64,000 nucleotides of DNA from a virus. The notes below the pieces were generated by a model. The model was given only the letters and a program-made list of their open reading frames with translations. It searched no databases and was not told the origin of the DNA. Position numbers and translations under genes: made by a program. The stretch lies in the IMG/VR virus record IMGVR_UViG_3300023184_000062, positions 36,747 through 100,746 of that record; one strand, written 5' to 3'. Below, piece by piece: positions 5,899 through 14,851 of this stretch (position 1 is its first letter; each line of letters begins with the position of its first letter).

Positions 5899-7233
5899 AT
5901 GTCAGCTAGTTGGATAATCAAATTAAACGAGAGCGATAGCCGCCTTTATAAGGAAGATGTAATTCGTCAGGCATTAGAGGCGAGTGTCCTGGGTAGCACA
6001 AACGCAATCAATTTTTTAAAATTCACTAAACTTTGTTATGATCCTTATGTTACATTTGGAGTTAGACAGGTTCCTGAATCAGATGGCCTTATACATCGCG
6101 GTAATAATTGGCAAGAATTTGAAGATTTGCTATTGAAACTTAGCAGACGAGAATTATCAGGCAATGATGCGATTGATGCTGTTAAGAAAATGGCTTGGAA
6201 TTTTGATAGTGATGAATGGAACGTTTTTGTTGCACCAGTATTACGCAGGGACTTACGTGCAGGCATCAGTGATAAAACAATTAATAAAATTTGTAAGGGT
6301 ACTGAATTTGAAATACCAATCTTTGGTTGTCAACTAGCAACCACTAGTGAAAATCGTCCTGAGATGAATGGAGTTAAACGTCTTGAACCTAAACTAGATG
6401 GTGTTCGTGTATTGATGGTGGTAAAACCAAATGGCATAGGTACGGCATCAGTATCAAGTTTGAGTCGTAACGGCAAAGAATTTGAAAACTTTTCACTGAT
6501 TGAAAAACAAATTTCTGATAACTTTAAGAACATTGTCAACACCAATAAACGCACATTGAAAGATGGATTCGTTTTAGACGGTGAAGTTATCAGTAGTTCA
6601 TTTCAGGAACTAATGAAACAGGCACGTAGAAAAAAAGATGTTAATTCTGATGATAGTGTGTTTAATATTTTTGATATTATCCCTATTAATGAATTCTATA
6701 ATAGTATATATGAAGAACCATTAAGTAAGCGATTAAAGATATTAGACAAGATGCGGCCAGTAGTTGATACAATGCCCAATGTTGATTTCTTAACTAGCAT
6801 TAAAGTTAACCTTGACACTGCCGCCGGCAAAGACCAATTAGAGCGTTATGCTAAGGATATGGTTGCAGAGGGGTTTGAAGGTATTATGATTAAAGACCTT
6901 GAAGCGTATTACGAATGCAAACGTACTACCTCTTGGATGAAATGGAAGCCTACACTTACTGTAGATTTGGAGGTCATTGATGTTCAAGAGGGTACTGGTA
7001 AAAATAAAGGACGACTTGGAGCACTTGTTTGCGCCGGCCACGATCAAGGGGTCGATATTTCAGTCAATGTTGGCAGTGGGTTTACTGATGCTGCTAGAAA
7101 TGATTATTGGGATAATTGTGATAGCGTCATTGGTCGTACTGCTGAAGTCCTATGTGATGCCGTAACACAAAACAAAGACGGAACTTATAGTTTGCGTTTC
7201 CCCAGATTTGTTCGTTTCCGTGATGACAAATGA
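5899..7233 (+). CDS. 30: ATP-dependent DNA ligase, T4 gp30-like
   Basis: Seals nicks in duplex DNA through a covalent enzyme-AMP intermediate. The nucleotidyltransferase motif I is K165-L-D-G-V-R170; further motifs are LDGEVISS (about 227), EGFEGIMIKD (about 325) and WMKWKPTLTVDLEV (about 345), followed by an OB-fold domain with GRLGALVC. The N-terminal 140 residues are a helical domain like that of T4 ligase. At 444 residues it is slightly shorter than T4 ligase (487). It has its own strong promoter and aggag site, and serves replication and repair. Confidence 0.95.
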   Translation: MSASWIIKLNESDSRLYKEDVIRQALEASVLGSTNAINFLKFTKLCYDPYVTFGVRQVPESDGLIHRGNNWQEFEDLLLKLSRRELSGNDAIDAVKKMAWNFDSDEWNVFVAPVLRRDLRAGISDKTINKICKGTEFEIPIFGCQLATTSENRPEMNGVKRLEPKLDGVRVLMVVKPNGIGTASVSSLSRNGKEFENFSLIEKQISDNFKNIVNTNKRTLKDGFVLDGEVISSSFQELMKQARRKKDVNSDDSVFNIFDIIPINEFYNSIYEEPLSKRLKILDKMRPVVDTMPNVDFLTSIKVNLDTAAGKDQLERYAKDMVAEGFEGIMIKDLEAYYECKRTTSWMKWKPTLTVDLEVIDVQEGTGKNKGRLGALVCAGHDQGVDISVNVGSGFTDAARNDYWDNCDSVIGRTAEVLCDAVTQNKDGTYSLRFPRFVRFRDDK

Positions 7234-7239
7234 TAGAAT

Positions 7240-7449
7240 ATGAAAGAAGATATTCTTAAAGATTTAATAATTGAATCTGGGTTTGCCAGAATAATTAATC
7301 ATCCTACTTCACCGACCGGTACACATATTTTTATTGATCCTGAAATTCAAAATAAAGCAGAAAAACTTTCCGAGTTGGTTATAAAAGAATGTATTAGTAT
7401 AGTAGGTAAAAAATTTGGTGATCAAATAAGTAAACATTTTGGAGTATAA
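7240..7449 (+). CDS. small protein of the ELIVKEC...HFGV paralogue family (69 aa)
   Basis: Ends with AEKLSELVIKECISIVG and SKHFGV. The same C-terminal pattern (lE-LIVxxCa, then HFGv) is found in three more small proteins here, at 23131, 61430 and 61853. The family is common in T4-like phages; function unknown. Six bases after the ligase stop, so probably cotranscribed with ligase. Confidence 0.8.
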   Translation: MKEDILKDLIIESGFARIINHPTSPTGTHIFIDPEIQNKAEKLSELVIKECISIVGKKFGDQISKHFGV

Positions 7450-7451
7450 CA

Positions 7452-7637
7452 ATGGCATTATTTGCAGTAGGTGATAAAGTAGAAAAAGTTAGTGGGTACA
7501 AATGGCCCGGTATCGTTGTATCAGTATTTGATACACTTGACGGTCAACGCAGAGTTGTTGTAGAATGTACTACTCCAGAAGTAGCAGGTGCTTTGCACAT
7601 CTACAACGAAGGTCAATTAAGAATTTCTTTGGAGTAA
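7452..7637 (+). CDS. small SH3/KOW-like beta-barrel protein (61 aa)
   Basis: Pattern FAVGDKVEKVSGYKWPGIVV, then VVVECTTPE and GALHIYNEGQL, typical of small SH3-like barrels seen in phages. No catalytic residues. Start supported by ggag before the ATG. Function unknown. Confidence 0.8.
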   Translation: MALFAVGDKVEKVSGYKWPGIVVSVFDTLDGQRRVVVECTTPEVAGALHIYNEGQLRISLE

Positions 7638-7640
7638 ATC

Positions 7641-9002
7641 ATGGTATCAGTTGTTAAAAGTGAATGGCATCAAGTAGAGAAACGTTATGGCATTGAAATT
7701 GATGCCTCTTTGTTGAGTGAAATTTATCCTGAATTGGATGAAGATGAAATTGAAGCAAAACTTGCCGCACTAGAATCAGGTGAGGAAGATGTTGAAGAAG
7801 TACTCAATGAAGCATGGAACAATGATGTTGACATTGAATGGGATTATCTCAATGAAGATGATTGGTGGACTGATCGTAAAGGTGGGTATGAAGTTACCTA
7901 TAAAGTAGAAGAATGGAAAGTGCATGAAGATTATGTGTCTCCTGTTACTCACAAGTGTACTAAGTGTAAATGGACTGGAACACAGTATGATGCTGCATGG
8001 TCTTGGCAAGATAGTGATGGTAATGAGATAGATGATCCAATCAAGATTTGCCCCATGTGTGATAGTGCTACTGAATTAACAGAAGTGGGTGTTGAGGAAG
8101 CCGCAAAGGATGCTGCCAACAAAGCAAAGTGGGCTAAGATAGAGGACGAGGCTCTTGAAGAAACACCCGAAGAAGATGATGAAAACGTAGGCACTCCGCC
8201 AAGCGATGAAGAAATGAAGGCACAATTAGAAGTACTTGTAAATGAACAAGTAGCTAAATGGCCCTTTGAGAATGAACTTAACGAAGAATCTGATAAACAT
8301 GAAGAAGAAGTTGCAGCAGCCTGGCCGTTTGATAAAACTCCGCCGGTAGTAGATACAGATGTACTTCCAAACTATCCAGCTGGTGAATATACCATTCGTA
8401 TCTGGGGTCGTACCCGTGAAATCGGTGTAGGTAAGATTAGTAAACAACAATACGAATACTGGAGTCATGAGGATCACAATGATGACCTTTCTGATGCAAT
8501 GAATGAGTCATATGATTATGACGAGAACAATACACCAGAAAAAGCACGATTTGATAGTGCATATTATGAGTACCAAGATGTACATTCATTCTGGGGCTTT
8601 GATGAAGATGATACTCATATGACTATCACTAATGAAAGTGGTGAAGAAATTTATGACGGCACCTTAGATGGATTTATTAGTGAAGCACACGGAGACAATG
8701 ATAGTCGTTGGGACGCTACCGAAGAAGTAGAAGAACTATATCCTCACTATTTAGGTAAAGGTTACTTTGTAGTATGGACACAAGGTGGTAAGGGTAGTTG
8801 TATTCAAACTACAATTGATACTGAAGGTGAAGAGTTTGATCCTCGCAAACTAAAGTATACTACTTGGGATATTGAAGGTAGTTCATGTGTCAATCGTTTG
8901 AAATATGATGATGTTGAACTTGATGACTATGGTATGGATAGTGAACATGATAACTGGCGTGGACAGTGGTCACAGTTTGATGTTTATCACAACAAGAAAT
9001 AA
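7641..9002 (+). CDS. large acidic protein with a Zn-ribbon (453 aa)
   Basis: Strongly acidic throughout (many Glu/Asp runs such as EEDVEEVLNE and ETPEEDDENVG). A four-Cys zinc ribbon is at about residues 97-135: CTKCKWTG ... CPMCDSA. The C-terminal part (about 250-450) has beta-rich segments (YTIRIWGRTREIGVGK, GYFVVWTQGGKGSC). I do not recognise the family. Acidic, DNA-mimic-like composition might suit a protein that binds a basic partner, but that is inference. Codons fit the neighbours; it follows the gene at 7452 after three bases. Confidence 0.85.
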   Translation: MVSVVKSEWHQVEKRYGIEIDASLLSEIYPELDEDEIEAKLAALESGEEDVEEVLNEAWNNDVDIEWDYLNEDDWWTDRKGGYEVTYKVEEWKVHEDYVSPVTHKCTKCKWTGTQYDAAWSWQDSDGNEIDDPIKICPMCDSATELTEVGVEEAAKDAANKAKWAKIEDEALEETPEEDDENVGTPPSDEEMKAQLEVLVNEQVAKWPFENELNEESDKHEEEVAAAWPFDKTPPVVDTDVLPNYPAGEYTIRIWGRTREIGVGKISKQQYEYWSHEDHNDDLSDAMNESYDYDENNTPEKARFDSAYYEYQDVHSFWGFDEDDTHMTITNESGEEIYDGTLDGFISEAHGDNDSRWDATEEVEELYPHYLGKGYFVVWTQGGKGSCIQTTIDTEGEEFDPRKLKYTTWDIEGSSCVNRLKYDDVELDDYGMDSEHDNWRGQWSQFDVYHNKK

Positions 9003-9011
9003 GGATTAATC

Positions 9012-9242
9012 ATGCCATACGTATACAAAGAAGTTGAAGTAGATATTGATTTGAGTGACTTTGAAACAGATGACCTAATTGAAGAATTAGAAAGTCGTGG
9101 GGAATTATCTTCACGCACTGGACCTGGTCCATATGATCATAAAGAATTATTGGAAATTATTTGGATGCGGCGCAGAAACGGTCAAAACTATGATGCGCCG
9201 TTGGATCAATTAATTTATAATGTAACTGGTCATATAGTATGA
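9012..9242 (+). CDS. conserved phage-type hypothetical protein (76 aa)
   Basis: Acidic start MPYVYKEVEVDIDLSDFE, then DLIEELESRGEL, a pattern shared by small proteins in many tailed phages. No membrane or catalytic motif. The aagga site before the ATG is clear. Overlaps the next gene by ATGA. Confidence 0.8.
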   Translation: MPYVYKEVEVDIDLSDFETDDLIEELESRGELSSRTGPGPYDHKELLEIIWMRRRNGQNYDAPLDQLIYNVTGHIV

Positions 9243-9436
9243 CACATCCTTTAGTAGGGAAATCATATACCTTTGAAGATGGTAATAGGATGGAGATAAT
9301 CCAAGTAAGAGAAGTAGATGAACTACGCGGTGGTGCTAGTGTTACTTACTTGGCTTATCAAGGTCCAGGCATTCCACAAAAATTAATACTAAATTTAGAA
9401 CAATTCATGGATATCTACGGTCAGCTATTTGAATGA
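9239..9436 (+). CDS. conserved hypothetical protein (65 aa)
   Basis: Beta-rich small protein: GKSYTFEDGNRMEIIQVREV ... ASVTYLAYQGPG. Resembles other small SH3-like phage proteins in this genome (7452, 21215). Coupled to the previous gene by a four-base overlap. Confidence 0.75.
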   Translation: MTHPLVGKSYTFEDGNRMEIIQVREVDELRGGASVTYLAYQGPGIPQKLILNLEQFMDIYGQLFE

Positions 9437-9458
9437 CTATTTAGGTAGTCTACTGTAG

Positions 9459-9466
9459 ACTAAATA
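9459..9466 (+). promoter_or_regulatory. late promoter box ACTAAATA, leaderless type
   Basis: GACTAAATA ends four bases (CAAA) before the ATG at 9471, almost identical to the box before the minus-strand gene at 78. Confidence 0.6.
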
Positions 9467-9470
9467 CAAA

Positions 9471-11162
9471 ATGCTTAAAAGAATATTCAGTTTTTCCAAC
9501 CTCACCTTATTAGTAGCATTAACACTTAGCACTATTGCCGCCTGGTATAGTATTATTGGTTTAACTACTATCTTTGCCGGAGCAGTAGTTCCAGTTATCA
9601 TCATGGGTTCAGCACTTGAACTCGCTAAGATTATAACAACAGTATGGCTGCGTAAGTATTGGCATCGTGCTGGATTACTAATCAAACTCTACTTAGTGCC
9701 AGCTGTAATGGCTATTGCATTGATTACAAGTATGGGTATCTTTGGCTTTTTAAGCAAAGCACACATGGATCAAGGTGTTACATCAGGTGATATACAATCT
9801 AAGATAGCAATATATGATGAAAAAATCAAAACCGAAAAAGAGAATATTGAAGCAAACCGCAAGGCGCTTAAACAAATGGATGAGGGAGTGGACCAAGTAC
9901 TGGGCCGCTCAACAACAGAAACGGGTGCCGAAAAAGCTGTGGCTATGCGAAAGTCCCAGCAGAAAGAACGTACTCGCCTTCAAAATGAAATACTACAGTC
10001 GCAGAAGTCTATCGCGGGACTTAACGATGAACGTGCGCCTATTGCCGCCGAGGTACGAAAAGTGGAGGCAGAGGTTGGACCAATAAAATATATAGCAGCA
10101 TTACTATATGGTGATAATCCTGACACTAACGTATTAGAACGTGCTGTACGTTGGGTTATTATTTTACTTGTTATTGTATTTGATCCATTAGCATTGATGT
10201 TAGTGTTAGCCGCTAATCAGAGTAAAGATTGGGACGATGAAGAACCTGTTGAAGAATCTGTTGAAGAAAAAGTAGAAGAAGATATTTCAGAAGATGGGTA
10301 TAAGACTACATGGCCTACCAGACCTCCTATACCCGGATACGATGACGAATATGTTAAATATCCCGGTGGCGTTGGGATTACTGAACCTGTAGCAGAAAAA
10401 GAATTTGATATTAAAGATCATCCATACTTGTTTACACCTGCAGGTAGTGATACCCCTCCAGGAATTAAACCAGTTGGCCCGCAAGTATACAAGCCAGAGC
10501 CAAGCGACCCAACATTAGACCCTTGCTATAAGTGCGGCACTCCATTAATGATTGCTCCGGGAATAGGTCCGTTTTGCCCAAACAAAGAGTGTGATGTATC
10601 AGACAATACAAACGGGGTAGAACCCATTGAGATAACATATATTCCACCTGCTCCAATCGTTGATGATGCTCCAAACTTTGAAGCAATTAAAATTGATGGA
10701 GAATGGGTACAAACTGGGCCGGCATTTGAAGAAAAACTCAAAGGTGAGTTGCCCGATACTATAGAATCCAATACTATTCCTTATCAGGAATTGGATGGTG
10801 GTTATGTAATGTATGACAATAAACATATGCATAAGGATGTCTTATTGGGTATGCGCCCAGATATGTTAAAACTAGTAGCCGATTCGGGTAGGGAATCTAA
10901 AACTAGTTTTGGAACATCATTCCCTGCTTTGTCTACAAAGGGTGATACATTTGTACGTGTTGATGCCTTACCAAATAAGGTTTACAAATTTGACGGAACC
11001 AGATGGATTGTTGTTAATAAGGCACAATCAACAAGCTATCTTTATGACCAAGAATATATCAAGTATTTGGTCAAGAAGATAGAATCAGGCGAGTACGATA
11101 TTGAATTATTATCCGATACCGAAAAGCAACAAATTGAAGAATACTTAACCAAAAAAGATTGA
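9471..11162 (+). CDS. membrane protein with coiled coil and Zn-ribbon (563 aa)
   Basis: Three to four membrane segments in the first 95 residues (LTLLVALTLSTIAAWYSIIG, AGAVVPVIIMGSALELAKI, LYLVPAVMAIALITSMGIFG), a long charged coiled coil at about 100-205, a further membrane segment near 225-245 (VIILLVIVFDPLALMLVLAA), then a long acidic soluble tail with a Cys4 ribbon (CYKCGT ... CPNKEC, about 345-370). Similar membrane/coiled-coil proteins are widespread in T4-type aquatic phages, function unknown. The late, leaderless promoter suggests a virion or late envelope role. Its TGA stop forms part of the next promoter. Confidence 0.85.
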   Translation: MLKRIFSFSNLTLLVALTLSTIAAWYSIIGLTTIFAGAVVPVIIMGSALELAKIITTVWLRKYWHRAGLLIKLYLVPAVMAIALITSMGIFGFLSKAHMDQGVTSGDIQSKIAIYDEKIKTEKENIEANRKALKQMDEGVDQVLGRSTTETGAEKAVAMRKSQQKERTRLQNEILQSQKSIAGLNDERAPIAAEVRKVEAEVGPIKYIAALLYGDNPDTNVLERAVRWVIILLVIVFDPLALMLVLAANQSKDWDDEEPVEESVEEKVEEDISEDGYKTTWPTRPPIPGYDDEYVKYPGGVGITEPVAEKEFDIKDHPYLFTPAGSDTPPGIKPVGPQVYKPEPSDPTLDPCYKCGTPLMIAPGIGPFCPNKECDVSDNTNGVEPIEITYIPPAPIVDDAPNFEAIKIDGEWVQTGPAFEEKLKGELPDTIESNTIPYQELDGGYVMYDNKHMHKDVLLGMRPDMLKLVADSGRESKTSFGTSFPALSTKGDTFVRVDALPNKVYKFDGTRWIVVNKAQSTSYLYDQEYIKYLVKKIESGEYDIELLSDTEKQQIEEYLTKKD

Positions 11163-11187
11163 CTCTTTATCCTAACTAGTGTATAAT
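11159..11187 (+). promoter_or_regulatory. sigma70-like promoter flanked by ACTAGT repeats
   Basis: TTGACT (11159-11164), 17-base spacer, TATAAT (11182-11187). ACTAGT occurs on both sides of the -10 (11175-11180 and 11188-11193), a possible operator. Confidence 0.7.
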
Positions 11188-11217
11188 ACTAGTATCATTA
11201 ACTAACTGGAGTTATCC

Positions 11218-11847
11218 ATGAAACTTAAACTTGCCGCTATTGCGATAGCTATCGTACTTACTGGTTGCGCCTCAACTAAAAATGAAGGAGACGGGCCTGT
11301 AAAAACACAGAAACTTTCTACCTCATTTGCTGGTGAGAAAATTAAAATTGAAACTAATTGTACTTGGTACAAGTTTTGGAAAACTGAATGTGAGGTAATT
11401 GCTATTGAATCTACTGCGACTGCTACCTCATTCGGCAATACTTCAAACAATCGTAAAACCGCATTAACTGTTGCTGAAATGCGAGCCAATTCACACGTAG
11501 CAGAATTTATATCTAAGGATATCTCTACTACCCGGGTAACAAATACCATTGCTAAGAATCTTGAAAAAGCAAATGATAAAGTTAAATCTGGAAATACTGA
11601 TGGTTCTACTGTAGAAATGTCTGATAAGGAAGCTGCGTCTATTAGTTTGCGTGAAAACAACAACGAAACAATACATACTCTTACTGAAACAATACGTACT
11701 AATTCACAAGCAATACTTAAAGGATTTATCAAAATCAATGAAGAAGTAGTTGGCAATCAGGAAGTACTAGTAACTATTCGTTGGGATAAAGATACTGAAC
11801 GTGCTGCCGAAACATTGCGTAGAAAATTCAGCCCTAATCAGAACTAA
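11218..11847 (+). CDS. lipoprotein (209 aa), LPP20-like pattern
   Basis: MKLKLAAIAIAIVLTGCAST is a lipoprotein signal with lipobox LTGC. The mature protein has a Cys pair (NCTWYKFWKTEC) and a helix-rich middle with VAEMRANSHVAEFISKDIS, followed by VLVTIRWDKDTERAAETLRR. The layout recalls LPP20-type lipoproteins. The next gene also carries a repeat of the A-x-x-A-x-x-A helix type and starts three bases after this stop, so the two probably act together in the periplasm. Confidence 0.8.
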   Translation: MKLKLAAIAIAIVLTGCASTKNEGDGPVKTQKLSTSFAGEKIKIETNCTWYKFWKTECEVIAIESTATATSFGNTSNNRKTALTVAEMRANSHVAEFISKDISTTRVTNTIAKNLEKANDKVKSGNTDGSTVEMSDKEAASISLRENNNETIHTLTETIRTNSQAILKGFIKINEEVVGNQEVLVTIRWDKDTERAAETLRRKFSPNQN

Positions 11848-11850
11848 AAC

Positions 11851-12819
11851 ATGTTACGGCTACTTTGTTTAGTAGCATGTTTTTTGTTTGTTAATAATGC
11901 AGTAAGCGCCGAGAAATATATTCGTGTTACCGGCGAGGCTACTACTATTGAACAAGCAAAAGAAAATGCTTTTCGCACTGCTATTCAACAACGAGCAGGT
12001 GCTATTGTACTAAGTGAACGTGAGGCTAGAATGTCCTCACTCACTAAAGACAATATATCTGTGTTTAGCGCAGGATATATCAATGATTTTAAAATCGTTG
12101 ATATCAATCAAAATGGTTCTACTATCATAATCACTATGGATGTATTAGTAGCTGATAGTAAATTACTTAACCAGGTACTTACTACAGGGAGAACTGAACA
12201 GAGTATAGATGGCAATCGTGCCGGAATTGCAGTAAGTACTTACTTAGATCAAAAACAAAAAGGTGATCAAATGCTAGATATGGTATTAAGTACCTATCCA
12301 CATAATGCCTTTACTATTCAACAAAAGCCCTTTATTATTGCTATGGATAGTTATCGTAATACTTTAATACAAATACCGTATACCATTAAATGGAATAAAG
12401 ATTATATCTATGCATTAAACGAAGCATTAACATTATTGGAGGATAAGATTAGTTTCTTTCAAGAGGCTCCTGCTAAAATTGTAATAGGTGATAAAGACCC
12501 GATTGGTGCTTACGCTGGTAAATGGCAACATAAATTTAATGACTTAGTAACATATAACAAAATTGTAAACTCATTGAAGAATGACAGAGAATCACGATTC
12601 TTATTAGAAATATATGATAATGGTGGAGAATTGTTATATCATTCTTGCTATACTATGCCAATGTTTTATTCTATACAATTTAAACAATTAATGTTTATAA
12701 CTTCCAAAATTGAAACATCCTACTTACAAGCAACTATTGACAACGAACATAGATATGTAATTGACAGGGCTAGTAGGATAGAAGTGTCATCTGTTCCCGA
12801 CAGTGAATGTCACTGGTAA
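11851..12819 (+). CDS. secreted protein with FlgT/LPP20-like N-terminal domain (322 aa)
   Basis: Signal peptide MLRLLCLVACFLFVNNAVSA, then KYIRVTGEATTIEQAKENAF and RTAIQQRAGAIVLSE. This matches the shape of the FlgT N-terminal domain (x-V-x-G-x-A ... AxxxAxxxAxxxA-G-x-x-V). The remaining 200 residues are not recognised. It should act in the periplasm or outer membrane with the lipoprotein at 11218. It is unclear why a phage carries it; a moron altering the envelope is possible. Confidence 0.8.
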   Translation: MLRLLCLVACFLFVNNAVSAEKYIRVTGEATTIEQAKENAFRTAIQQRAGAIVLSEREARMSSLTKDNISVFSAGYINDFKIVDINQNGSTIIITMDVLVADSKLLNQVLTTGRTEQSIDGNRAGIAVSTYLDQKQKGDQMLDMVLSTYPHNAFTIQQKPFIIAMDSYRNTLIQIPYTIKWNKDYIYALNEALTLLEDKISFFQEAPAKIVIGDKDPIGAYAGKWQHKFNDLVTYNKIVNSLKNDRESRFLLEIYDNGGELLYHSCYTMPMFYSIQFKQLMFITSKIETSYLQATIDNEHRYVIDRASRIEVSSVPDSECHW

Positions 12820-12855
12820 AAATAATAATCAAATTTTAAAAAGATAAATTAATAT

Positions 12856-14064
12856 ATGACCAACGAAACTAAAATAAACCATTGTTCCTTTTGTGAATTG
12901 CACAAAGATAAAGTTAAAAAATTAATAGTAAGTGAGGGTGTTGCTATATGTAGTGATTGTATTGATCTATGTAATAATCTGATCAAGGATGATAGTTCAA
13001 TTGTAGAAAGCAATCCCAAAGATGAAGAAGATATAAAATATGATCCATCTAGTATCAAAGAATACTTAGATATTCATGTAGTTGGGCAGAATAATGCTAA
13101 AACAGTACTAAGTGTGGCTATTGCTAATCACTATAAACGTATCACTTATCCACCAAAAGATTTAGAGATTGCCAAAGGTAATGTGTTATTAATTGGGCCA
13201 ACTGGATCAGGTAAAACATTGCTAGCCAAGACTGTAGCAAAATATCTCAAAGTGCCCTTCGTTGTTGCTGATGCTACTTCACTAACAGAAGCTGGCTATG
13301 TGGGTGATGATGTTGAATCCATGATTAGTATGCTATTAAATGCTGCCGGGGGAGACCCTAGATTAGCAGAACGTGGTATTGTGTTTGTTGATGAGATTGA
13401 CAAGATTGCCCGTCGTAGTGAATCAGCAAGTATTACCCGAGACGTATCAGGTGAGGGCGTTCAGCAAGCATTACTTAAGTTGGTTGAAGGTACAGTATGT
13501 CGTATCCCAGCTGGTGGAGGGCGTAAACATCCTGGTGGTGACATGATGGAAATTGATACGAAAAATATATTATTCATATCAGGCGGAGCCTTTGTTGGGT
13601 TGAAAGATTTGATTGGTAATCGTAAGAATGGCTCTACTATTGGATTTGGTGCTGATATCAAAGACAAAAAAGTAGAGGGTGATTTGACTGAAGTTACCCC
13701 AGATGACTTAACCAAGTATGGAATGATTCCAGAGTTTATTGGACGTTTCACCACTACAGTTAGTATCGGGGAATTGAATAAAGAAGAATTGTTACGTGTT
13801 TTGACTGAAGTTAAAAACAACTATATCGCCCAATATACATATCTATTGAGTATTGATGATATTAATTTAACCTTTGCGGATGAGGCCTTAGAACAAATTG
13901 TTGAAAATTGCTTGACACTAAAGACCGGAGCACGTGGATTACATACTGAAATTGAGCGTTGTTTGATGCCACACATGTTCAACACCAAAAAGTACAGAGA
14001 AAATAACGTAACTGAGATAAATATAACAAGGGAGCAAGTTTTAGAACCAAAATCAATTTTATGA
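12856..14064 (+). CDS. clpX: ClpX, AAA+ unfoldase of the ClpXP protease
   Basis: Unfolds tagged proteins and feeds them to ClpP. Zinc-binding domain with C10, C13, C32, C35; Walker A GPTGSGKT (114-121); GYVG pore loop (147-150); Walker B VFVDEID (176-182); RKH loop (223-225); ClpP-docking IGF loop (262-264); sensor and GxxGR-type C-terminal motifs (TGARGLHTEIE near 366). At 402 residues it is close to the E. coli length of 424 and all functional motifs are kept. Because the IGF loop is intact it can dock a ClpP, either the host's or the phage's own at 18631. It overlaps the bS21 gene by ATGA. Confidence 0.96.
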   Translation: MTNETKINHCSFCELHKDKVKKLIVSEGVAICSDCIDLCNNLIKDDSSIVESNPKDEEDIKYDPSSIKEYLDIHVVGQNNAKTVLSVAIANHYKRITYPPKDLEIAKGNVLLIGPTGSGKTLLAKTVAKYLKVPFVVADATSLTEAGYVGDDVESMISMLLNAAGGDPRLAERGIVFVDEIDKIARRSESASITRDVSGEGVQQALLKLVEGTVCRIPAGGGRKHPGGDMMEIDTKNILFISGGAFVGLKDLIGNRKNGSTIGFGADIKDKKVEGDLTEVTPDDLTKYGMIPEFIGRFTTTVSIGELNKEELLRVLTEVKNNYIAQYTYLLSIDDINLTFADEALEQIVENCLTLKTGARGLHTEIERCLMPHMFNTKKYRENNVTEINITREQVLEPKSIL

Positions 14065-14282
14065 GCATAAAAGGAAGACGAGTTATTGTTACTGACGGAA
14101 ACGTTGATAAAGCATTACGTAAATTCAAAAAGAAGATAACAGACCAAAATCTGTTACAGGAATTGCGTGATCGGGAACAATATGTCAAACCCAGTATACA
14201 GCGTAAGGTTGATAAAGGGTTAGCCAAACGTAGATGGCAGAAATACTTGCGTGACCAGAGTCTTCCCAAAAAACTATTTTAA
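14061..14282 (+). CDS. rpsU: ribosomal protein bS21
   Basis: The 73-residue basic protein has VDKALRKFKKKITDQNLLQE and REQYVKPSIQRKVDKGLAKR, matching the bS21 pattern (AL-RRFKR ... E-R-RREfYEKPt-kRKr). bS21 sits on the small subunit near the anti-Shine-Dalgarno region of 16S rRNA. Phage bS21 genes are known from some marine and huge phages. It is translationally coupled to clpX. It could exchange into host ribosomes and bias initiation toward phage mRNAs (inference). Confidence 0.93.
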   Translation: MSIKGRRVIVTDGNVDKALRKFKKKITDQNLLQELRDREQYVKPSIQRKVDKGLAKRRWQKYLRDQSLPKKLF

Positions 14283-14314
14283 CCTAAATAGTAGAATTTT
14301 TTACGTATTTCATA

Positions 14315-14325
14315 TATAATAAATA
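14315..14325 (+). promoter_or_regulatory. overlapping TATAAT and AATAAATA promoter
   Basis: TATAAT (14315-14320) overlaps a late box AATAAATA (14318-14325). No good -35 box. Both would start transcription near 14327-14332, at the base of the hairpin 14329-14358, upstream of the hsp20 gene. Confidence 0.5.
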
Positions 14326-14328
14326 CTT

Positions 14329-14358
14329 ATTGTAGATGCCGATGGTCGGGTCTACAAT
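14329..14358 (+). promoter_or_regulatory. 5'-terminal mRNA hairpin of hsp20
   Basis: ATTGTAGA (14329-14336) pairs with TCTACAAT (14351-14358); inside, CCGA (14339-14342) pairs with TCGG (14346-14349) round a TGG loop. It begins at the predicted start site and may protect the RNA or sense temperature. Confidence 0.6.
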
Positions 14359-14387
14359 ATAGTCATCTTGCTTAATAGGAGAAAAAT

Positions 14388-14837
14388 ATGACAAAAACTT
14401 TACACCTTCGTTCCCTTGACATTCCGTCAATTCACAAATTTGCAGTAGGTTTTGATAATATGTTTGATGAAATCTTACGTGTTAATGCTCAACAATCTAA
14501 TTCAAACTATCCCCCGTATAATGTCGTTCAAATCAATGAGGACGAGTTTATGATTAGTATCGCAGTGGCTGGATTTGGTCTTGATAATCTTTCGGTAACA
14601 AAAGACAAAAACTTTTTAATTATTGAAGGTAAAAACACAATCAAGGAAGAAGAAATTGACATTAACTATCTACACAAGGGTATCAGCGCAAGAGATTTCC
14701 GTCGTGAATTCAAACTTGCCGACTTTGTAGAGATTGAAAATGCTCATTTAGAATTGGGAATTCTTAATGTTCACTTAAAACGTGAAATACCTGAAGAACA
14801 AAAGCCCAAGTCTATTGCTATTACCTATACTAAATAG
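14388..14837 (+). CDS. small heat-shock protein Hsp20 (IbpA-like)
   Basis: ATP-independent holdase chaperone. The alpha-crystallin domain runs from about residue 40 to 135 with YNVVQINEDEFMISIAVAGF, the loop around LIIEGK, FRREFKLADFVEIENAHLE and the closing LGILNVHLKREIPEE, which matches A-x-l-x-n-GvL-v-vP-type strands. The C-terminal I-x-I anchor is present as SIAIT. 149 residues is normal for IbpA. Hsp20 genes are frequent in T4-type aquatic phages. It has its own promoter, leader hairpin, aggag and terminator. Confidence 0.95.
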   Translation: MTKTLHLRSLDIPSIHKFAVGFDNMFDEILRVNAQQSNSNYPPYNVVQINEDEFMISIAVAGFGLDNLSVTKDKNFLIIEGKNTIKEEEIDINYLHKGISARDFRREFKLADFVEIENAHLELGILNVHLKREIPEEQKPKSIAITYTK

Positions 14838-14851
14838 TATAATAGCATCAT

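Noticed and set aside
14329-14358. Compact stem-loop considered as a tRNA fragment
   Set aside because: Only one hairpin, no cloverleaf, no T-arm or CCA; better read as an mRNA leader.
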